Shown in pieces: positions 1-9,368 of a DNA stretch of 64,000 nucleotides; the first letter of the stretch is position 1; each line of letters starts with the position of its first letter. Both the position numbers and the translations under genes were made by a program. This DNA comes from Acidobacteriota bacterium (GTDB lineage Bacteria; Acidobacteriota; Terriglobia; UBA7540), in NCBI GenBank assembly GCA_004298155.1, contig SCRD01000013.1:62001-126000 (forward strand), given 5' to 3'. A model generated the notes under the pieces. That model had not been told where the DNA came from, ran no database searches, and saw only the letters and a list, made by a program, of their open reading frames with translations.

Positions 1-102
1 ACTCCCGGCCCCGAGAGAGGCTGCCTTACTGCCCGCTAGATAGCGTAACAAAGAACTCTCTTTTGGTTGGCATCACACGTGTTGCCTCCCGTCAAAAGCA
101 AA

Positions 103-135
103 GTGCCCTGCCGTCCGAAAAGGATGACAGGGCAC
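103..135 (-). terminator. Hairpin, probable bidirectional terminator
   Basis: An inverted repeat with arms GTGCCCTG (103-110) and CAGGGCAC (128-135) is extended inward by CGTCC/GGATG with one G-T pair, leaving a small A-rich loop. Read on the minus strand it lies just after the stop of the OmpA-like gene at 158 and is followed by a T-rich stretch (TTTGCTTTT). Read on the plus strand it is followed by GGTTGGTTTTC. It can therefore end transcription from both sides. The structure was read by eye and no folding energy was computed. Confidence 0.6.
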
Positions 136-157
136 GGTTGGTTTTCTAATCCTCTCC

Positions 158-1882
158 TTATTCAGCGCTCTTAACCTTGCTGAGCGAAGGCGTTGGCCGC
201 ATGTGAATAATCGTCACATCAGGTGCGTTATAGGGGTAGGTTGGAGTGGACCGGAGGTTGTCCGGCGTCAGAACCGTATCAACACGCCGGTTGTGCGCCA
301 GGACTTCGTCAACCCAATGGCGAATGTTGGCTGGCTTGTTGGGGTTTTCACCCTCAAGCTGTTTCACCTCGTTCTGGCTGAGATTCTGGGTTTTGCCGAG
401 GGCCTTGACGTCGATCAGGTCGGCAGGGACGCCCTGGCTTACGAGGTAGTTCTTAACAATGTTCGCGCGCCATTCGGAAAGCTCCTGGTTATAGCGCTTG
501 GAGCCGCGGCGGTCAGCATGGGCCTCAAGCACAAGGCGGGAATCAGGCGCAATTTTGTGGTGGTCAACGAAGGTCTGGGCCAGTTTATTCAGGGCATCCT
601 TCTGGCTCCGCAGAAGACCGTTGTCTCTGTGGCGGCGATTGGGCCAGTTCGTGGGGAAGAAGATACTAGTCAGCTCAACTTTCACATGAGCCTGCTCGAT
701 GAGACCCACAATGTGCAATGTGGCGGTTTGTGTTGCAGATCCGCCGCACTCGTTTGTAGCGTGCAGGGTGTAGGTGTCCGTTTCATCCACAGGTCCGAAA
801 CCGGCCTGCTTGGGCGTCGGCGTAACCGTTCTGGTACCGCTGGCGTCTACTGTGCCCAAGGGGTCAATGGAAACAGCCTGGGCATTGGTAGTGGACCAGG
901 AGAGAGTAGCCGATCCCTGCTCAACCACTTGGTCCCCCACCTTGTGATAGCGAACTTCGGCCGGACTCATGGTGAGAGAAGCCTGTATCGATGAATCGAC
1001 GTTGACGGTGGCACTCTGCTTGACGATGCCGCCGGGTCCGGCGGCTGTAAAATCATAGGTGGTTGTCTGCTTGGGCGTCACACTCTGGTTGCCATTGGCC
1101 CCGACCTTGCCGATTTCGCTGATGGTATTCTCAACGGAGTCAGCCGAAGACCAGCTGAGCTCGCTGGACTGGCCGCATTTGACGCTGGTCGGATTGGCGG
1201 AGAACTCACCCGTCGTCGGCGCTACTGCTACGCGGGTGGTCGAGATGCCCGCCTTGAATCGCGGTATAGGCGAAGTCAGTTTCGCGAGCCTCGGCCACGG
1301 CTTAGTCTTCAATGCGCCGTTCTGGTTGACCTTTACGATGACGCGCTCGTTGGCCTTCACCGTCACTGGGCCGGACCAGATTTCCTTACCCCACCATGTC
1401 ACCGTCACCTGGTAGGTTCCGGGGTGCACAAGCAATTCCTGTTGCCAGATAAAACTGTTGTCAAATTCGTCGACGTGTCCGACAAAGTAGTCCGGGGTTT
1501 TGCCGTTCAGGAGGACTGCTGCGTGCGTGGGTCCCTTGATCTGAATTCTTCCCCATGGTCCCGACACGGGGCCACCTTCGGGCTTCAAGGAGACATCCAA
1601 CTTGGTAATCTTCCCCGCCTCCATTGTCACTTTTCGGGATTCGGGCGCATATCCATAGTTACGGACAGTGACCGTATGCTCACCAGGATCAACCCAGATG
1701 GTGCAGAAAATCCCACCGCAGCTACCTTGTTTTAACGCAGCACCGTCTACAAAAACAAAGGCCTGCTTAGGGCTGACGTGAATCTTCAGCTTCGCCTTTT
1801 GCGCGAATGCAGGAGCCACAACGGATAACAAAACAGTGAGAATGATTCCCGTCACTAGATAAAATTTGCGTCGCGGGTCCAT
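158..1882 (-). CDS. PEGA-domain and OmpA-like peptidoglycan-binding envelope protein
   Basis: The 574-aa product starts MDPRRKFYLV and has a hydrophobic signal segment ending near AFAQ. Two PEGA-like beta modules follow (residues about 30-190; the first carries the typical GEHTVTVRNYGYAP pattern), then two Ig-like sections rich in LSWS. The C-terminal part (about 420-540) is OmpA-like, with the pattern LVLEAHADRRGSKRYNQELS and then ADLIDVKALGKTQ, which resembles the peptidoglycan-binding loop. It probably sits in the outer membrane or periplasm and binds the cell wall. The start is chosen at 1882 because GGAGG lies 8 bases before this ATG; the reading frame stays open 13 codons further upstream but without a ribosome site. 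It is a single gene with a terminator behind it. Confidence 0.8.
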   Translation of the reverse strand: MDPRRKFYLVTGIILTVLLSVVAPAFAQKAKLKIHVSPKQAFVFVDGAALKQGSCGGIFCTIWVDPGEHTVTVRNYGYAPESRKVTMEAGKITKLDVSLKPEGGPVSGPWGRIQIKGPTHAAVLLNGKTPDYFVGHVDEFDNSFIWQQELLVHPGTYQVTVTWWGKEIWSGPVTVKANERVIVKVNQNGALKTKPWPRLAKLTSPIPRFKAGISTTRVAVAPTTGEFSANPTSVKCGQSSELSWSSADSVENTISEIGKVGANGNQSVTPKQTTTYDFTAAGPGGIVKQSATVNVDSSIQASLTMSPAEVRYHKVGDQVVEQGSATLSWSTTNAQAVSIDPLGTVDASGTRTVTPTPKQAGFGPVDETDTYTLHATNECGGSATQTATLHIVGLIEQAHVKVELTSIFFPTNWPNRRHRDNGLLRSQKDALNKLAQTFVDHHKIAPDSRLVLEAHADRRGSKRYNQELSEWRANIVKNYLVSQGVPADLIDVKALGKTQNLSQNEVKQLEGENPNKPANIRHWVDEVLAHNRRVDTVLTPDNLRSTPTYPYNAPDVTIIHMRPTPSLSKVKSAE

Positions 1883-2586
1883 CAGGTCAACCTCCGTCAA
1901 ACATGAACCATCCTCGGGCAATCCGCGTTATTTGCACGCAGGACGGATTTCAATTACGCTGCCTCTAACGAGGCTACACGCCTTAACGATATGTCAAACC
2001 AGGAGATATGTCAAACAAAAGAAATGGGTAATTAAGAAATCTCGATAATGGGGTCCAATCGGTACGGTGCCCTTCAAACAAAGAAGAAAATTCCTTAGCT
2101 TGATAATTCAAGTTGTCAGGACCAATATTCCCGCATTGATCATCCAAATATATGCCATTTCTAGGCTTTACAACTGGCCAGATCGCCGGGCCTGGAATTG
2201 GGGAGGCATTTGTCTCGCGTCAGCATCTGGGCTAGACACCTGCCACCCCCATAAGGCTCCCCAACTGCATCAATTCGCCTGCGCAACTCTGCAGGCCTGT
2301 ATTAACATTTGCCAAAGGCATGCGCCTTCTTTCATCGCAAAGCTGACACAAAATGTCGTCCACCCTTGACATTTTAAGGCACAACGCAGTCTGCGAAGGC
2401 AGCTTCCAACCATCCAAAGGAACAAATCACCTCCCACAACCATCCTGATTTCTGCCAAATGGGGGCCGACTATAATTTTTTTCTCATGACGGCCCGATGT
2501 GGAAAGAGAGGTGCCCAAAGCCAGAGTTGGAACGCGATGTTCAGTTCCCTTCGCACGCTGTGGATCCAATTTCGCTAGATAATGCA
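1883..2586. other. Intergenic region without recognisable gene
   Basis: These roughly 700 bases lie between two divergently read genes. They are AT-richer than their surroundings. No ORF here has a ribosome site or a recognisable product. A TATAAT at 2471-2476 could be a -10 box for the pilin-like gene, but no convincing -35 box lies 16-18 bases before it. Nothing else was identified. Confidence 0.5.
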
Positions 2587-3099
2587 ATGAGAACCGAATC
2601 GAAAGGCTTTTCACTTATTGAACTGCTGATTGTTGTTGCCATCATCCTGATTGTCGCTGCGATCGCCATTCCCAATTTTCTGCGTTCGCGGGTGGCAGCC
2701 AACCAGGCTTCTGCTGTTGAGTCTCTTCGAACGCTCAGCACGGCCGAATTTACGTACTCCTCCACCTATAACGCAGGCTACACGGAAACGCTGGGTTATC
2801 TCGGGCCCCCACCCTCCGGCTTCCCCGGCGGCGTCACTCACGCGACAATCGTCGATGATGTGCTGTCAGGAACTGCAGCGGCAGGGGCGACCGCGATGAC
2901 GTCCTCTAAAAACGGCTACCTGTTCACCTATTCCCCTGGTGTTGTCATCAGCGGGCAGGTTTTCTCCTTCACCATCACCGCCGATCCCGTTACCCGGGGG
3001 ACCACCGGCCTGAATTCTTACTTTGTGGACCAGACGGGCGTCGTGCGGCAGAATTCCACCACGCAGGCCAGCGCTGCAGACTCACCTCTGGCTGGATAA
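2587..3099 (+). CDS. Type IV pilin-like protein (class III signal peptide)
   Basis: This 170-aa prepilin begins with a short charged leader (MRTESKG) followed by the prepilin peptidase site G/FSLIELLIVV, with the conserved Glu at position 5 of the mature protein, and a long hydrophobic N-terminal helix (to about residue 30). The rest (NFLRSRVAANQASAVESLRTLSTAEFTY onward in pattern) matches the PilA/PilE type found in Acidobacteriota. The ATG at 2587 is preferred over an upstream in-frame start at 2497 because it gives a normal short leader; the ribosome site is weak. No pilus assembly genes lie nearby, so it is an orphan pilin or pseudopilin. Confidence 0.88.
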   Translation: MRTESKGFSLIELLIVVAIILIVAAIAIPNFLRSRVAANQASAVESLRTLSTAEFTYSSTYNAGYTETLGYLGPPPSGFPGGVTHATIVDDVLSGTAAAGATAMTSSKNGYLFTYSPGVVISGQVFSFTITADPVTRGTTGLNSYFVDQTGVVRQNSTTQASAADSPLAG

Positions 3100-3177
3100 G
3101 TCCCGGCAAAAGGATCCTTATAAATATCCTTTCGCGAATAGGCAGAAAGAGTTGTGGGTGAAAAGTCGAAGATTGAG

Positions 3178-3238
3178 GAGGAAGTCTTCCGCGCCCCAGG
3201 CAGTTCTGCTCACCCTTCGCGGCGCGGCAGACTTCCTT
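3178..3238. terminator. Long hairpin between convergent genes
   Basis: Arms 3180-3195 and 3221-3236 are complementary at 15 of 16 positions, extended by one A-T and one G-T pair at the base, with a 25-base loop. The hairpin lies between the pilin-like gene and the convergent peroxiredoxin gene, the expected place for a shared terminator. Neither side has a proper U-tract, so it may instead protect 3' ends or be a small repeat. Confidence 0.45.
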
Positions 3239-3251
3239 ATCCTTGTGAAAA

Positions 3252-3911
3252 CTACTTGGGTTGTGGAACGATTCGCATATAAGGCCGGGGCGCCTTCCAC
3301 CCGCCAGGATAGAGTTTTTTCGCCTCTTCGTCTGATACCGCTCCGGACAGGATGACGTCACCGCCTTGTTTCCAGTTCACGGGAGTAGAGACTTTGTGCT
3401 TCGTTGTGAGCTGTATCGAGTCCAGGACCCGCATCACTTCATCGAAGTTGCGTCCGGTGCTCATCGGGTAAGTAAGCATCAACTTGATTTTTTTGTCCGG
3501 GCCGATCACGAACACCGTACGGACGGTCTGGTTGTTGGCAGGGGTGCGACCCTCGGAGGTCTGCCCGGCATCTGCAGGAAGCATGTCATAAAGCTTCGCG
3601 ATTTTGAGTTCCGGATCGCCGATCATGGGATAATTCACCTTGTGCCCCTGGGTCTCTTCAATGTCGACTTCCCACTTTTTATGGCTCGACACGGGGTCCA
3701 CGCTGAGGCCGATGATCTTGCAGTTGCGCTTTGCAAACTCCGATTGCAGTCCAGCCATATACCCCAGTTCCGTAGTGCACACAGGAGTAAAGTCTTTGGG
3801 ATGAGAAAAAAGAATGGCCCAGCCATCGCCGATCCATTCGTGGAACCTGATCGTTCCCTGCGTGGTGTCGGCAACGAAATCCGGGGCCGTGTCATTGAGA
3901 CGTAGTGACAT
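3252..3911 (-). CDS. Peroxiredoxin, 1-Cys (Prx6) type
   Basis: The 219-aa thiol peroxidase begins MSLRLNDTAPDF and has the peroxidatic site DFTPVCTTE at about residues 38-46, with the Thr-x-x-Cys arrangement. Its length, the C-terminal extension with KLYPGGWK-like and RPYMR segments, and the lack of a second conserved resolving Cys motif point to the Prx6/1-Cys subfamily. It would reduce peroxides in the cytoplasm. Of two adjacent ATGs, the one at 3911 is chosen because AAGGAG is then 6 bases upstream. It is monocistronic and reads convergently with the pilin-like gene. Confidence 0.9.
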   Translation of the reverse strand: MSLRLNDTAPDFVADTTQGTIRFHEWIGDGWAILFSHPKDFTPVCTTELGYMAGLQSEFAKRNCKIIGLSVDPVSSHKKWEVDIEETQGHKVNYPMIGDPELKIAKLYDMLPADAGQTSEGRTPANNQTVRTVFVIGPDKKIKLMLTYPMSTGRNFDEVMRVLDSIQLTTKHKVSTPVNWKQGGDVILSGAVSDEEAKKLYPGGWKAPRPYMRIVPQPK

Positions 3912-4140
3912 CATGTGCTCCTTAAACAAAGTATGATTTTTCGGATAAATCCGCCAAAATAAAGTCTAGGTGTTGCGGATTCTTCGTGTCAAGCGGATTC
4001 TCCGTTGCCACAACGAAACCGTTGACCGCACGCGTCTGGAACTGCGATCAAATCCACAATTTTCCCCCGGCGGACGAATCAGACTGTGAACTCGCTGCTA
4101 CAGAATTATCTTTCGATTCTTGCGACTGGGTTAAGATGCC

Positions 4141-5919
4141 ATGACGAAGGAGAAAATCTTGCAAAACCACGACGCGAATAATTCAGGAAAGAAGTCTCGG
4201 CGGGATTTCCTAGCCAGTGGTATCGCAAGTCTTGCCGGCTCATCGTTGCTGGCAGAGCAGATTGCCAATGGAGCGACGGTTGCGGGCGGCCCCACCATAG
4301 GAATCCCGAAGCAGAACCCGAAATCTGCCGAAGTGTCCCCACAAGGATATCCGGGGAGCTCCAAAAAAGGGACTGGCGTGCTGCGTGGGTTGATGGCCGA
4401 CGCAGGGCGGGTTCCGGAGAACCCTTCCTACTACCGGCGAGCCATCGACTTCTGCCGTGAATGGGGCATGAACACCTACCTGATTTCCCTGGCGGACGAC
4501 CAGGGCTGCGCTTTTCGTTTCAAGAGCCATCCTGAACTTATCACTCATAGAAACGCCCTCACGCACGAGCAGGCACTGGAACTCGCCGAGTACGCCCGCC
4601 AGCGCGGTGTGGAGCTGATCCCTGAAATCGAATCCTTCGGCCACACGCGGTTTATCACCGGCGTTCCGCAGTATGCGCACCTGCAGGACGCGATGCAAGG
4701 TGGACGTGGCAATTTTTCTGCGGTTAGTCCGGCAGCTCCGGAAACGCTGAAGCTCTTCTCTGACCTTTACCGCGAAGTCGCGGAGATTTTCCCGTCACGT
4801 TATTTCCACGGCGGCTGCGATGAAGTCAATTGGGGAGGGTCTGAGGTTTCGCGTGAGGCACTCAAGAAGAAAACCCGGGACGAGATCTGGGCCGAGTACG
4901 TGAATTCTCTTGATGAGATCACGCGCAAGCTGGGCAAAGAGCTGATTGTCTGGGGCGACTTCGTCCTGCACAAGCAGCCCGGCGTTCTGCCGCGGCTCAA
5001 CAAGGACATCATCGTTATGGACTGGCAATACTACGTGACTGACCCCAGTCCGTTGGAGCAGGCGGCGCGCAAGGTGATCGACACGGGACTGAGGGCGATC
5101 GGCGCTCCGTCCATCATTTCGTGCCGCTGGGGATTACGCGCCGGCGCAAATGCACTGCGCAACATTGACGCCTTCGCGGACGCCTACAGCCGCATCGAGA
5201 GTCCGAGCGCTCTCGGGGTGATTGTCACCAACTGGGTGCCCTCTCGCTACATCCAGGGGTCTATGTGGGACAGCTTCGCCTACACGGGGGTCGCTTTGAA
5301 TGAGGGCAGCGTTGCAGCGCGGGCATCGGCCTTCCGGCGCTTTGTCGAAAAACATTATCAGACAGAATGGAATGAAAATTGGTCCGACATTTTTTCGACC
5401 CTTTACGAGATCACACCCAACCGGGAGTCCTGCTCGCCGCGCTGGATGCGGCCCGTACTGCCCATTCCCTGGAAAAGCGACGACGAGCTAAAGGCGGCCG
5501 CAACATCCGGCATGCTCAACGCCCCGCCTTTCCGGCGGCTGCTTAGCCAGCTTGTCTTCAGTGAAGCTCAGGTGAGGGACAATTTTGACGACTTCCTCAC
5601 CTTCCGGCTTTCCGTGGAGTATATGGAGCACGTTTTCTGGCGAGTTTCGGTCCTGGTAGAAGAAGCCGCGAGGGCGAATCGCACGCCTGAATCGTCGGCG
5701 GCTCTTACCCGGACCATCGCCGAACGCGACCAGCGGTTGCTTGCGAAACTGGACGCTTCCTGGAACAAGGGCCGCGCCAGCGATGCGGAAGCGAAAACAC
5801 AAACAGTATTCGATCTCCAGCCGGGTGACCAGTTGCTCTACACTTTCCACCAGGCTGCAAGTTTCTCGCAGCAACTGGCGAGCGACCCGGAACGCTTCGC
5901 TCAACTGCTTAATGCCTAG
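4141..5919 (+). CDS. Tat-exported GH20-like beta-N-acetylhexosaminidase
   Basis: The 592-aa product has a twin-arginine signal (SRRDFLASG, residues 19-27) followed by a hydrophobic stretch. A TIM-barrel-like region has GLMADAGR (84-90), an ELIPEIESFGHTR strand and HGGCDE at 223-228. The Asp-Glu pair of HxGxDE is the catalytic pair of GH20, where the Asp orients the substrate acetamido group and the Glu is the acid/base. It probably removes terminal GlcNAc or GalNAc outside the cytoplasm. The usual GH20 N-terminal domain is not obvious, so the substrate is uncertain. It stands alone, with tRNA-Ser downstream. Confidence 0.8.
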   Translation: MTKEKILQNHDANNSGKKSRRDFLASGIASLAGSSLLAEQIANGATVAGGPTIGIPKQNPKSAEVSPQGYPGSSKKGTGVLRGLMADAGRVPENPSYYRRAIDFCREWGMNTYLISLADDQGCAFRFKSHPELITHRNALTHEQALELAEYARQRGVELIPEIESFGHTRFITGVPQYAHLQDAMQGGRGNFSAVSPAAPETLKLFSDLYREVAEIFPSRYFHGGCDEVNWGGSEVSREALKKKTRDEIWAEYVNSLDEITRKLGKELIVWGDFVLHKQPGVLPRLNKDIIVMDWQYYVTDPSPLEQAARKVIDTGLRAIGAPSIISCRWGLRAGANALRNIDAFADAYSRIESPSALGVIVTNWVPSRYIQGSMWDSFAYTGVALNEGSVAARASAFRRFVEKHYQTEWNENWSDIFSTLYEITPNRESCSPRWMRPVLPIPWKSDDELKAAATSGMLNAPPFRRLLSQLVFSEAQVRDNFDDFLTFRLSVEYMEHVFWRVSVLVEEAARANRTPESSAALTRTIAERDQRLLAKLDASWNKGRASDAEAKTQTVFDLQPGDQLLYTFHQAASFSQQLASDPERFAQLLNA

Positions 5920-6079
5920 AGCATGGACGGCATCATTGTTTTCCGGCCTGAAGAGCAGCATTCGCGATGGCGCTCCCCGGGAAAGCTCTGTTGCTTTTCG
6001 CCTCGCAGCTTTCGGCACACCGTGGTTTTAGACTAGCCACGAAGGAGTTCCACGGGTTAAAATTAACGCTCAAATCGCC

Positions 6080-6173
<94 letters not shown>

Positions 6174-6403
6174 GTTCTTTAATTTCAGTTGTTTAATACA
6201 CATTCAAAGCTACAGCGTGTTGACGGTATAAGCAGGGCGGCAGGAAGCTGCCATAGATTTCCCTCGGCACTTGCCTTCCCAGCGAAACTAAAACTGCATA
6301 GATTGCTGCGCTCCCTTCTGATTATTCAGATAATCGGGTTCCCTTTCAGGGGGCCGTCTTGCTCCATGTGGCAGCATAAGTTTGAAATGCCGAGGAGAGC
6401 TTT

Positions 6404-7639
6404 ATGAAGATGCGTTTGTGCCGAAATGTTATCTGGCTCATTCCGATTTTTAACCTGCTTTCGGGCCTGCCAGAGCTTCTCGCCCAGGCCGGCACGATGC
6501 CGCAGTTCGGCCACGTAGTAATTGTAGTCGGAGAAAACGCCGACTATAACTCCACCTACAGTTCCTCAAACATGCCTTATCTGACTTCGCTGGCGAACGC
6601 TTACGGCATTGCCGCCAACTATTACGCCGACACGCATCCTTCAATCGGAAACTACTTCGTTCTGACGTCCGGCAAGATCTTTACCAACGACGATTCCCAG
6701 ACTCCCTCCAGCCTGCCCCTTTCCGCCCACAACATTGCGTACGAGGTGCAAAATGCCGGGAAGACATGGAAAGACTACCAGGAAAGCGTCCGTGGGTGCG
6801 GCGCTCTCAACAGTGGCGGCTACTATGCACGCCACGACCCGTTCACATACTTCACTAATATCAACTCCCAAACTTCCAATTTTGTCTGCATGAGCCAGTT
6901 TCAGGCTGACATTGCGAACAAAACGCTCCCCAATCTTTCCTGGCTGGTACCAAACGGCTGCGACGACGCACACGATTGTTCGCTGAGCACATTCGACATC
7001 TGGCTTAAGGCCGAGATCGCCCCTCTGCTGGCAAGCAATTACTTTCAACCTGGTGGGGACGGCCTGCTGATCATCACTTTTGACGAAAACAGCGGCAGCG
7101 GCTCGGCCACAACGACAGGAACAACGGACGGAGGAAAGGTGGAAACGGTCGTGATCAGCGCCGTGAGCATTTCGGGCTACCAATCAACAACCAGGTACTA
7201 TCACGAAAATACGCTGCGCACTATCGCCCAGGGGCTCGGAGTGAACTACGCCAACCTCGGCGCGGGCGCCACGTCGGCGCCTATGTCCGACTTTTTCAAA
7301 AATACGAATAGTTCAGGCGGGTCGGTCTCTCTTTCACCTGCTTCGGCAACCCTGAGTGCCACAGTCGGATCAAGTTCGACCCAGAAGTTTACGGTTTCGA
7401 ATACTTCGGCTTCATCGGTAAATGTCACAGGCGTAACGATCATTCCCGGAATTCTTGGCGCGGGATTCACTCAGTCGAACAACTGCTCAAGCCTGAGTGC
7501 GAACGGAGGTTCCTGCGCAGTGACTGTGGCCTTCACGCCCAGCCAGACTGGAACCGCGACCGGAACCCTCTCGTTCCCTTATAAAGCAGGCGGCAGCCTG
7601 CAGAACGTAAGCCTGAATGGTCTTGGGTTTCCCCACTAG
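6404..7639 (+). CDS. Secreted phosphoesterase (phospholipase C / acid phosphatase family) with C-terminal choice-of-anchor D domain
   Basis: The 411-aa product has a signal peptide (to about residue 30). The catalytic domain (about 33-300) begins FGHVVIVVGENADY and has the THPSIGNY segment and the LLIITFDENSGSG segment typical of the PF04185 phosphoesterase family, which acts on phosphate monoesters or phospholipids with bound metal. Residues about 305-411 form an Ig-like domain of the ASPM/choice-of-anchor D type (SLSPASATLSATVGSSSTQ), a common secretion-linked module in Acidobacteriota. GAGGAG precedes the ATG. No operon partner is visible. The exact substrate cannot be told. Confidence 0.82.
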   Translation: MKMRLCRNVIWLIPIFNLLSGLPELLAQAGTMPQFGHVVIVVGENADYNSTYSSSNMPYLTSLANAYGIAANYYADTHPSIGNYFVLTSGKIFTNDDSQTPSSLPLSAHNIAYEVQNAGKTWKDYQESVRGCGALNSGGYYARHDPFTYFTNINSQTSNFVCMSQFQADIANKTLPNLSWLVPNGCDDAHDCSLSTFDIWLKAEIAPLLASNYFQPGGDGLLIITFDENSGSGSATTTGTTDGGKVETVVISAVSISGYQSTTRYYHENTLRTIAQGLGVNYANLGAGATSAPMSDFFKNTNSSGGSVSLSPASATLSATVGSSSTQKFTVSNTSASSVNVTGVTIIPGILGAGFTQSNNCSSLSANGGSCAVTVAFTPSQTGTATGTLSFPYKAGGSLQNVSLNGLGFPH

Positions 7640-7933
7640 GTGGGTTGCTCGAGCTCGAATAAAGGGCCGGCGTATCGGTAGAAATAAGCACACTCGTCCA
7701 TCCCCATGATGGCCGGCGGCTTGATGCTGGAAGACAGAAGTGTCTGTGAGATACGGATGCAGGCAGGGCCTTATTTCCCGTCACAAGGGATGGCTGACCA
7801 ACTCTAATTGCTTTCTGAAACCGCTGAAGCGCGGAAGACAGCAAGTCAGAAGCAGTGGGTCGGCCGACGGCACAAAAGCAGCCATCGCTTTGTCGGGGTG
7901 GAAGCAACTCCGGTGGGATTTAACCAGACACGC

Positions 7934-9154
7934 TCAGAGCTTGAGGGGAGGGATTTCCAGGAAAGCGGCCATGCTGGAGGTCAATGCCGTCCCCATGAAT
8001 TCGAAGGCTCCGATGTCCCAGCCGTTGCCGGAGGAACGAATCTGCGGACGGGCGTCGCCAGCGAAGTCGTAGCTGGGTGCGCCCTGGGAGGTCCCGGCAT
8101 TGATCGCCGGGCTGGAGGACTTTAGCTGGAAGTATTTGACAGCATCGCTGGGCTGGGCCAGGAGGGGGTCGGCCTGGTAATTGACGATCTGGGGGTCCGC
8201 TCCGACGGTTGCCGATTGGGTCCCGGTCTGCAGACTGTAGCCCCCATAGGCATTCGCGTAGCTGAGGTTGTTGTTGTACTGGTTGTGGGTCCCCGTGGTG
8301 CCCTGCTCATCAAAACCGTAGTTAGCGTTGTGGATAAAAATGTTGTCGGTCACGACCAGGGAGTCAGCGGCGGAGCCCCTGGAGCCGACCACCAGACCGT
8401 CATTGCCGCTGGTCAGGACGGTATTGCCCGAGATGGTGATGCCCCAGGGCGAAGAACCCCACACCTGGATACCATTGGACCAGTTGTGATAGATGATGTT
8501 GTTCAGGACGTGTCCCCCACTTCGGTCGGCGTATATGCCGTGGATGTAGGTGCAGGCTCCCAGCGGAAAGTTCGCGACGTCGTTGACCACGTTGCCCACG
8601 TCATCACTGTTGTCGCCGTGGTCGTGGATGCCGGCCCCGCCGTTGCTGTTGCAGTTTGCCGGGATGACGTTGTGAACGTGGTTGCCCTGGATCACCACAT
8701 AACTCCCGCCGTTGCCGATGCCCTGGAAGGAGGCGCCCGAGACGTCGAACCCCCGGATGGTGACGTAGCTGCCCTCGTTGTCCCAGACGTTCTGATCGAG
8801 GCTGCCGTTATAAGACGAATTGACGATTTTGGCCGCCCAGGGTGTGTCGGAAACGTAGGTGATGCGGGCGCTGCTGGTGCCGCTCGCGGTGGTCACCAGG
8901 TTGCCGGCGTAGGCGCCGGGCGCGACATGCACGGTGGCTCCCGGGCCCACCTGCCTCGAGGCGTAGTCGATCGTTGCCCAGGGACTGCCCGCCGACCCAT
9001 TTCCCCTTGCATCGCTCCCCCCCGTCGAGACATAGTAGTTATTGGTCTCAATGGGGTTCGAACTAACCACCCGAGCGGGAGATGCTCCCGCACAGCCAAA
9101 TGCCAGAATTAAACCGCCCAGCAGCACTTCCTTCAAATCTCTCTCCTGTTCCAA
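7934..9154 (-). CDS. Secreted right-handed parallel beta-helix protein with choice-of-anchor Q end
   Basis: The 406-aa product has an N-terminal hydrophobic segment and then YYVSTGGSDARGNGS, the usual beginning of DUF1565/pectate-lyase-like beta-helices. Repeated short N-I-I/V-I-x-G-N turns follow (for example GITISGNTVL and LVVTDNIFIHNAN). The end AINAGT...YDFAGDARP...WDIGAFEF is the choice-of-anchor Q signature. It may bind or cleave polysaccharide outside the cell; no catalytic residues can be assigned. It lies downstream of the 1278-aa repeat protein on the same strand. Confidence 0.8.
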   Translation of the reverse strand: MEQERDLKEVLLGGLILAFGCAGASPARVVSSNPIETNNYYVSTGGSDARGNGSAGSPWATIDYASRQVGPGATVHVAPGAYAGNLVTTASGTSSARITYVSDTPWAAKIVNSSYNGSLDQNVWDNEGSYVTIRGFDVSGASFQGIGNGGSYVVIQGNHVHNVIPANCNSNGGAGIHDHGDNSDDVGNVVNDVANFPLGACTYIHGIYADRSGGHVLNNIIYHNWSNGIQVWGSSPWGITISGNTVLTSGNDGLVVGSRGSAADSLVVTDNIFIHNANYGFDEQGTTGTHNQYNNNLSYANAYGGYSLQTGTQSATVGADPQIVNYQADPLLAQPSDAVKYFQLKSSSPAINAGTSQGAPSYDFAGDARPQIRSSGNGWDIGAFEFMGTALTSSMAAFLEIPPLKL

Positions 9155-9368
9155 TTTACAGGGACAAAATTATACCCTCTCAACTTCCTGGAGATGCTGG
9201 ACTGGCTTACCAAGGCGGCCCGCCATAACGAAGACGATCTGCGTGCGGAGACCTATTTCCCACCTGGCATGCGTGCCTTGTCGGTGTCAACAGCGTTGTT
9301 GTTGTCATCTATAAACGCCACAGACTATTGAAATGAATTGAACAGATGAACCGCCGGCATCGGGAACG

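Noticed and set aside
2471-2476. TATAAT as promoter of the pilin-like gene
   Set aside because: No -35 box at the right distance and no sigma54 (TGGC-N8-TGC) pattern; kept only as a note in the intergenic entry.
8216-9112. A 298-codon frame on the plus strand with many Val, Gly and Asp
   Set aside because: Mirror of the beta-helix gene; composition is that of an antisense frame of a Gly/Asn-rich protein.
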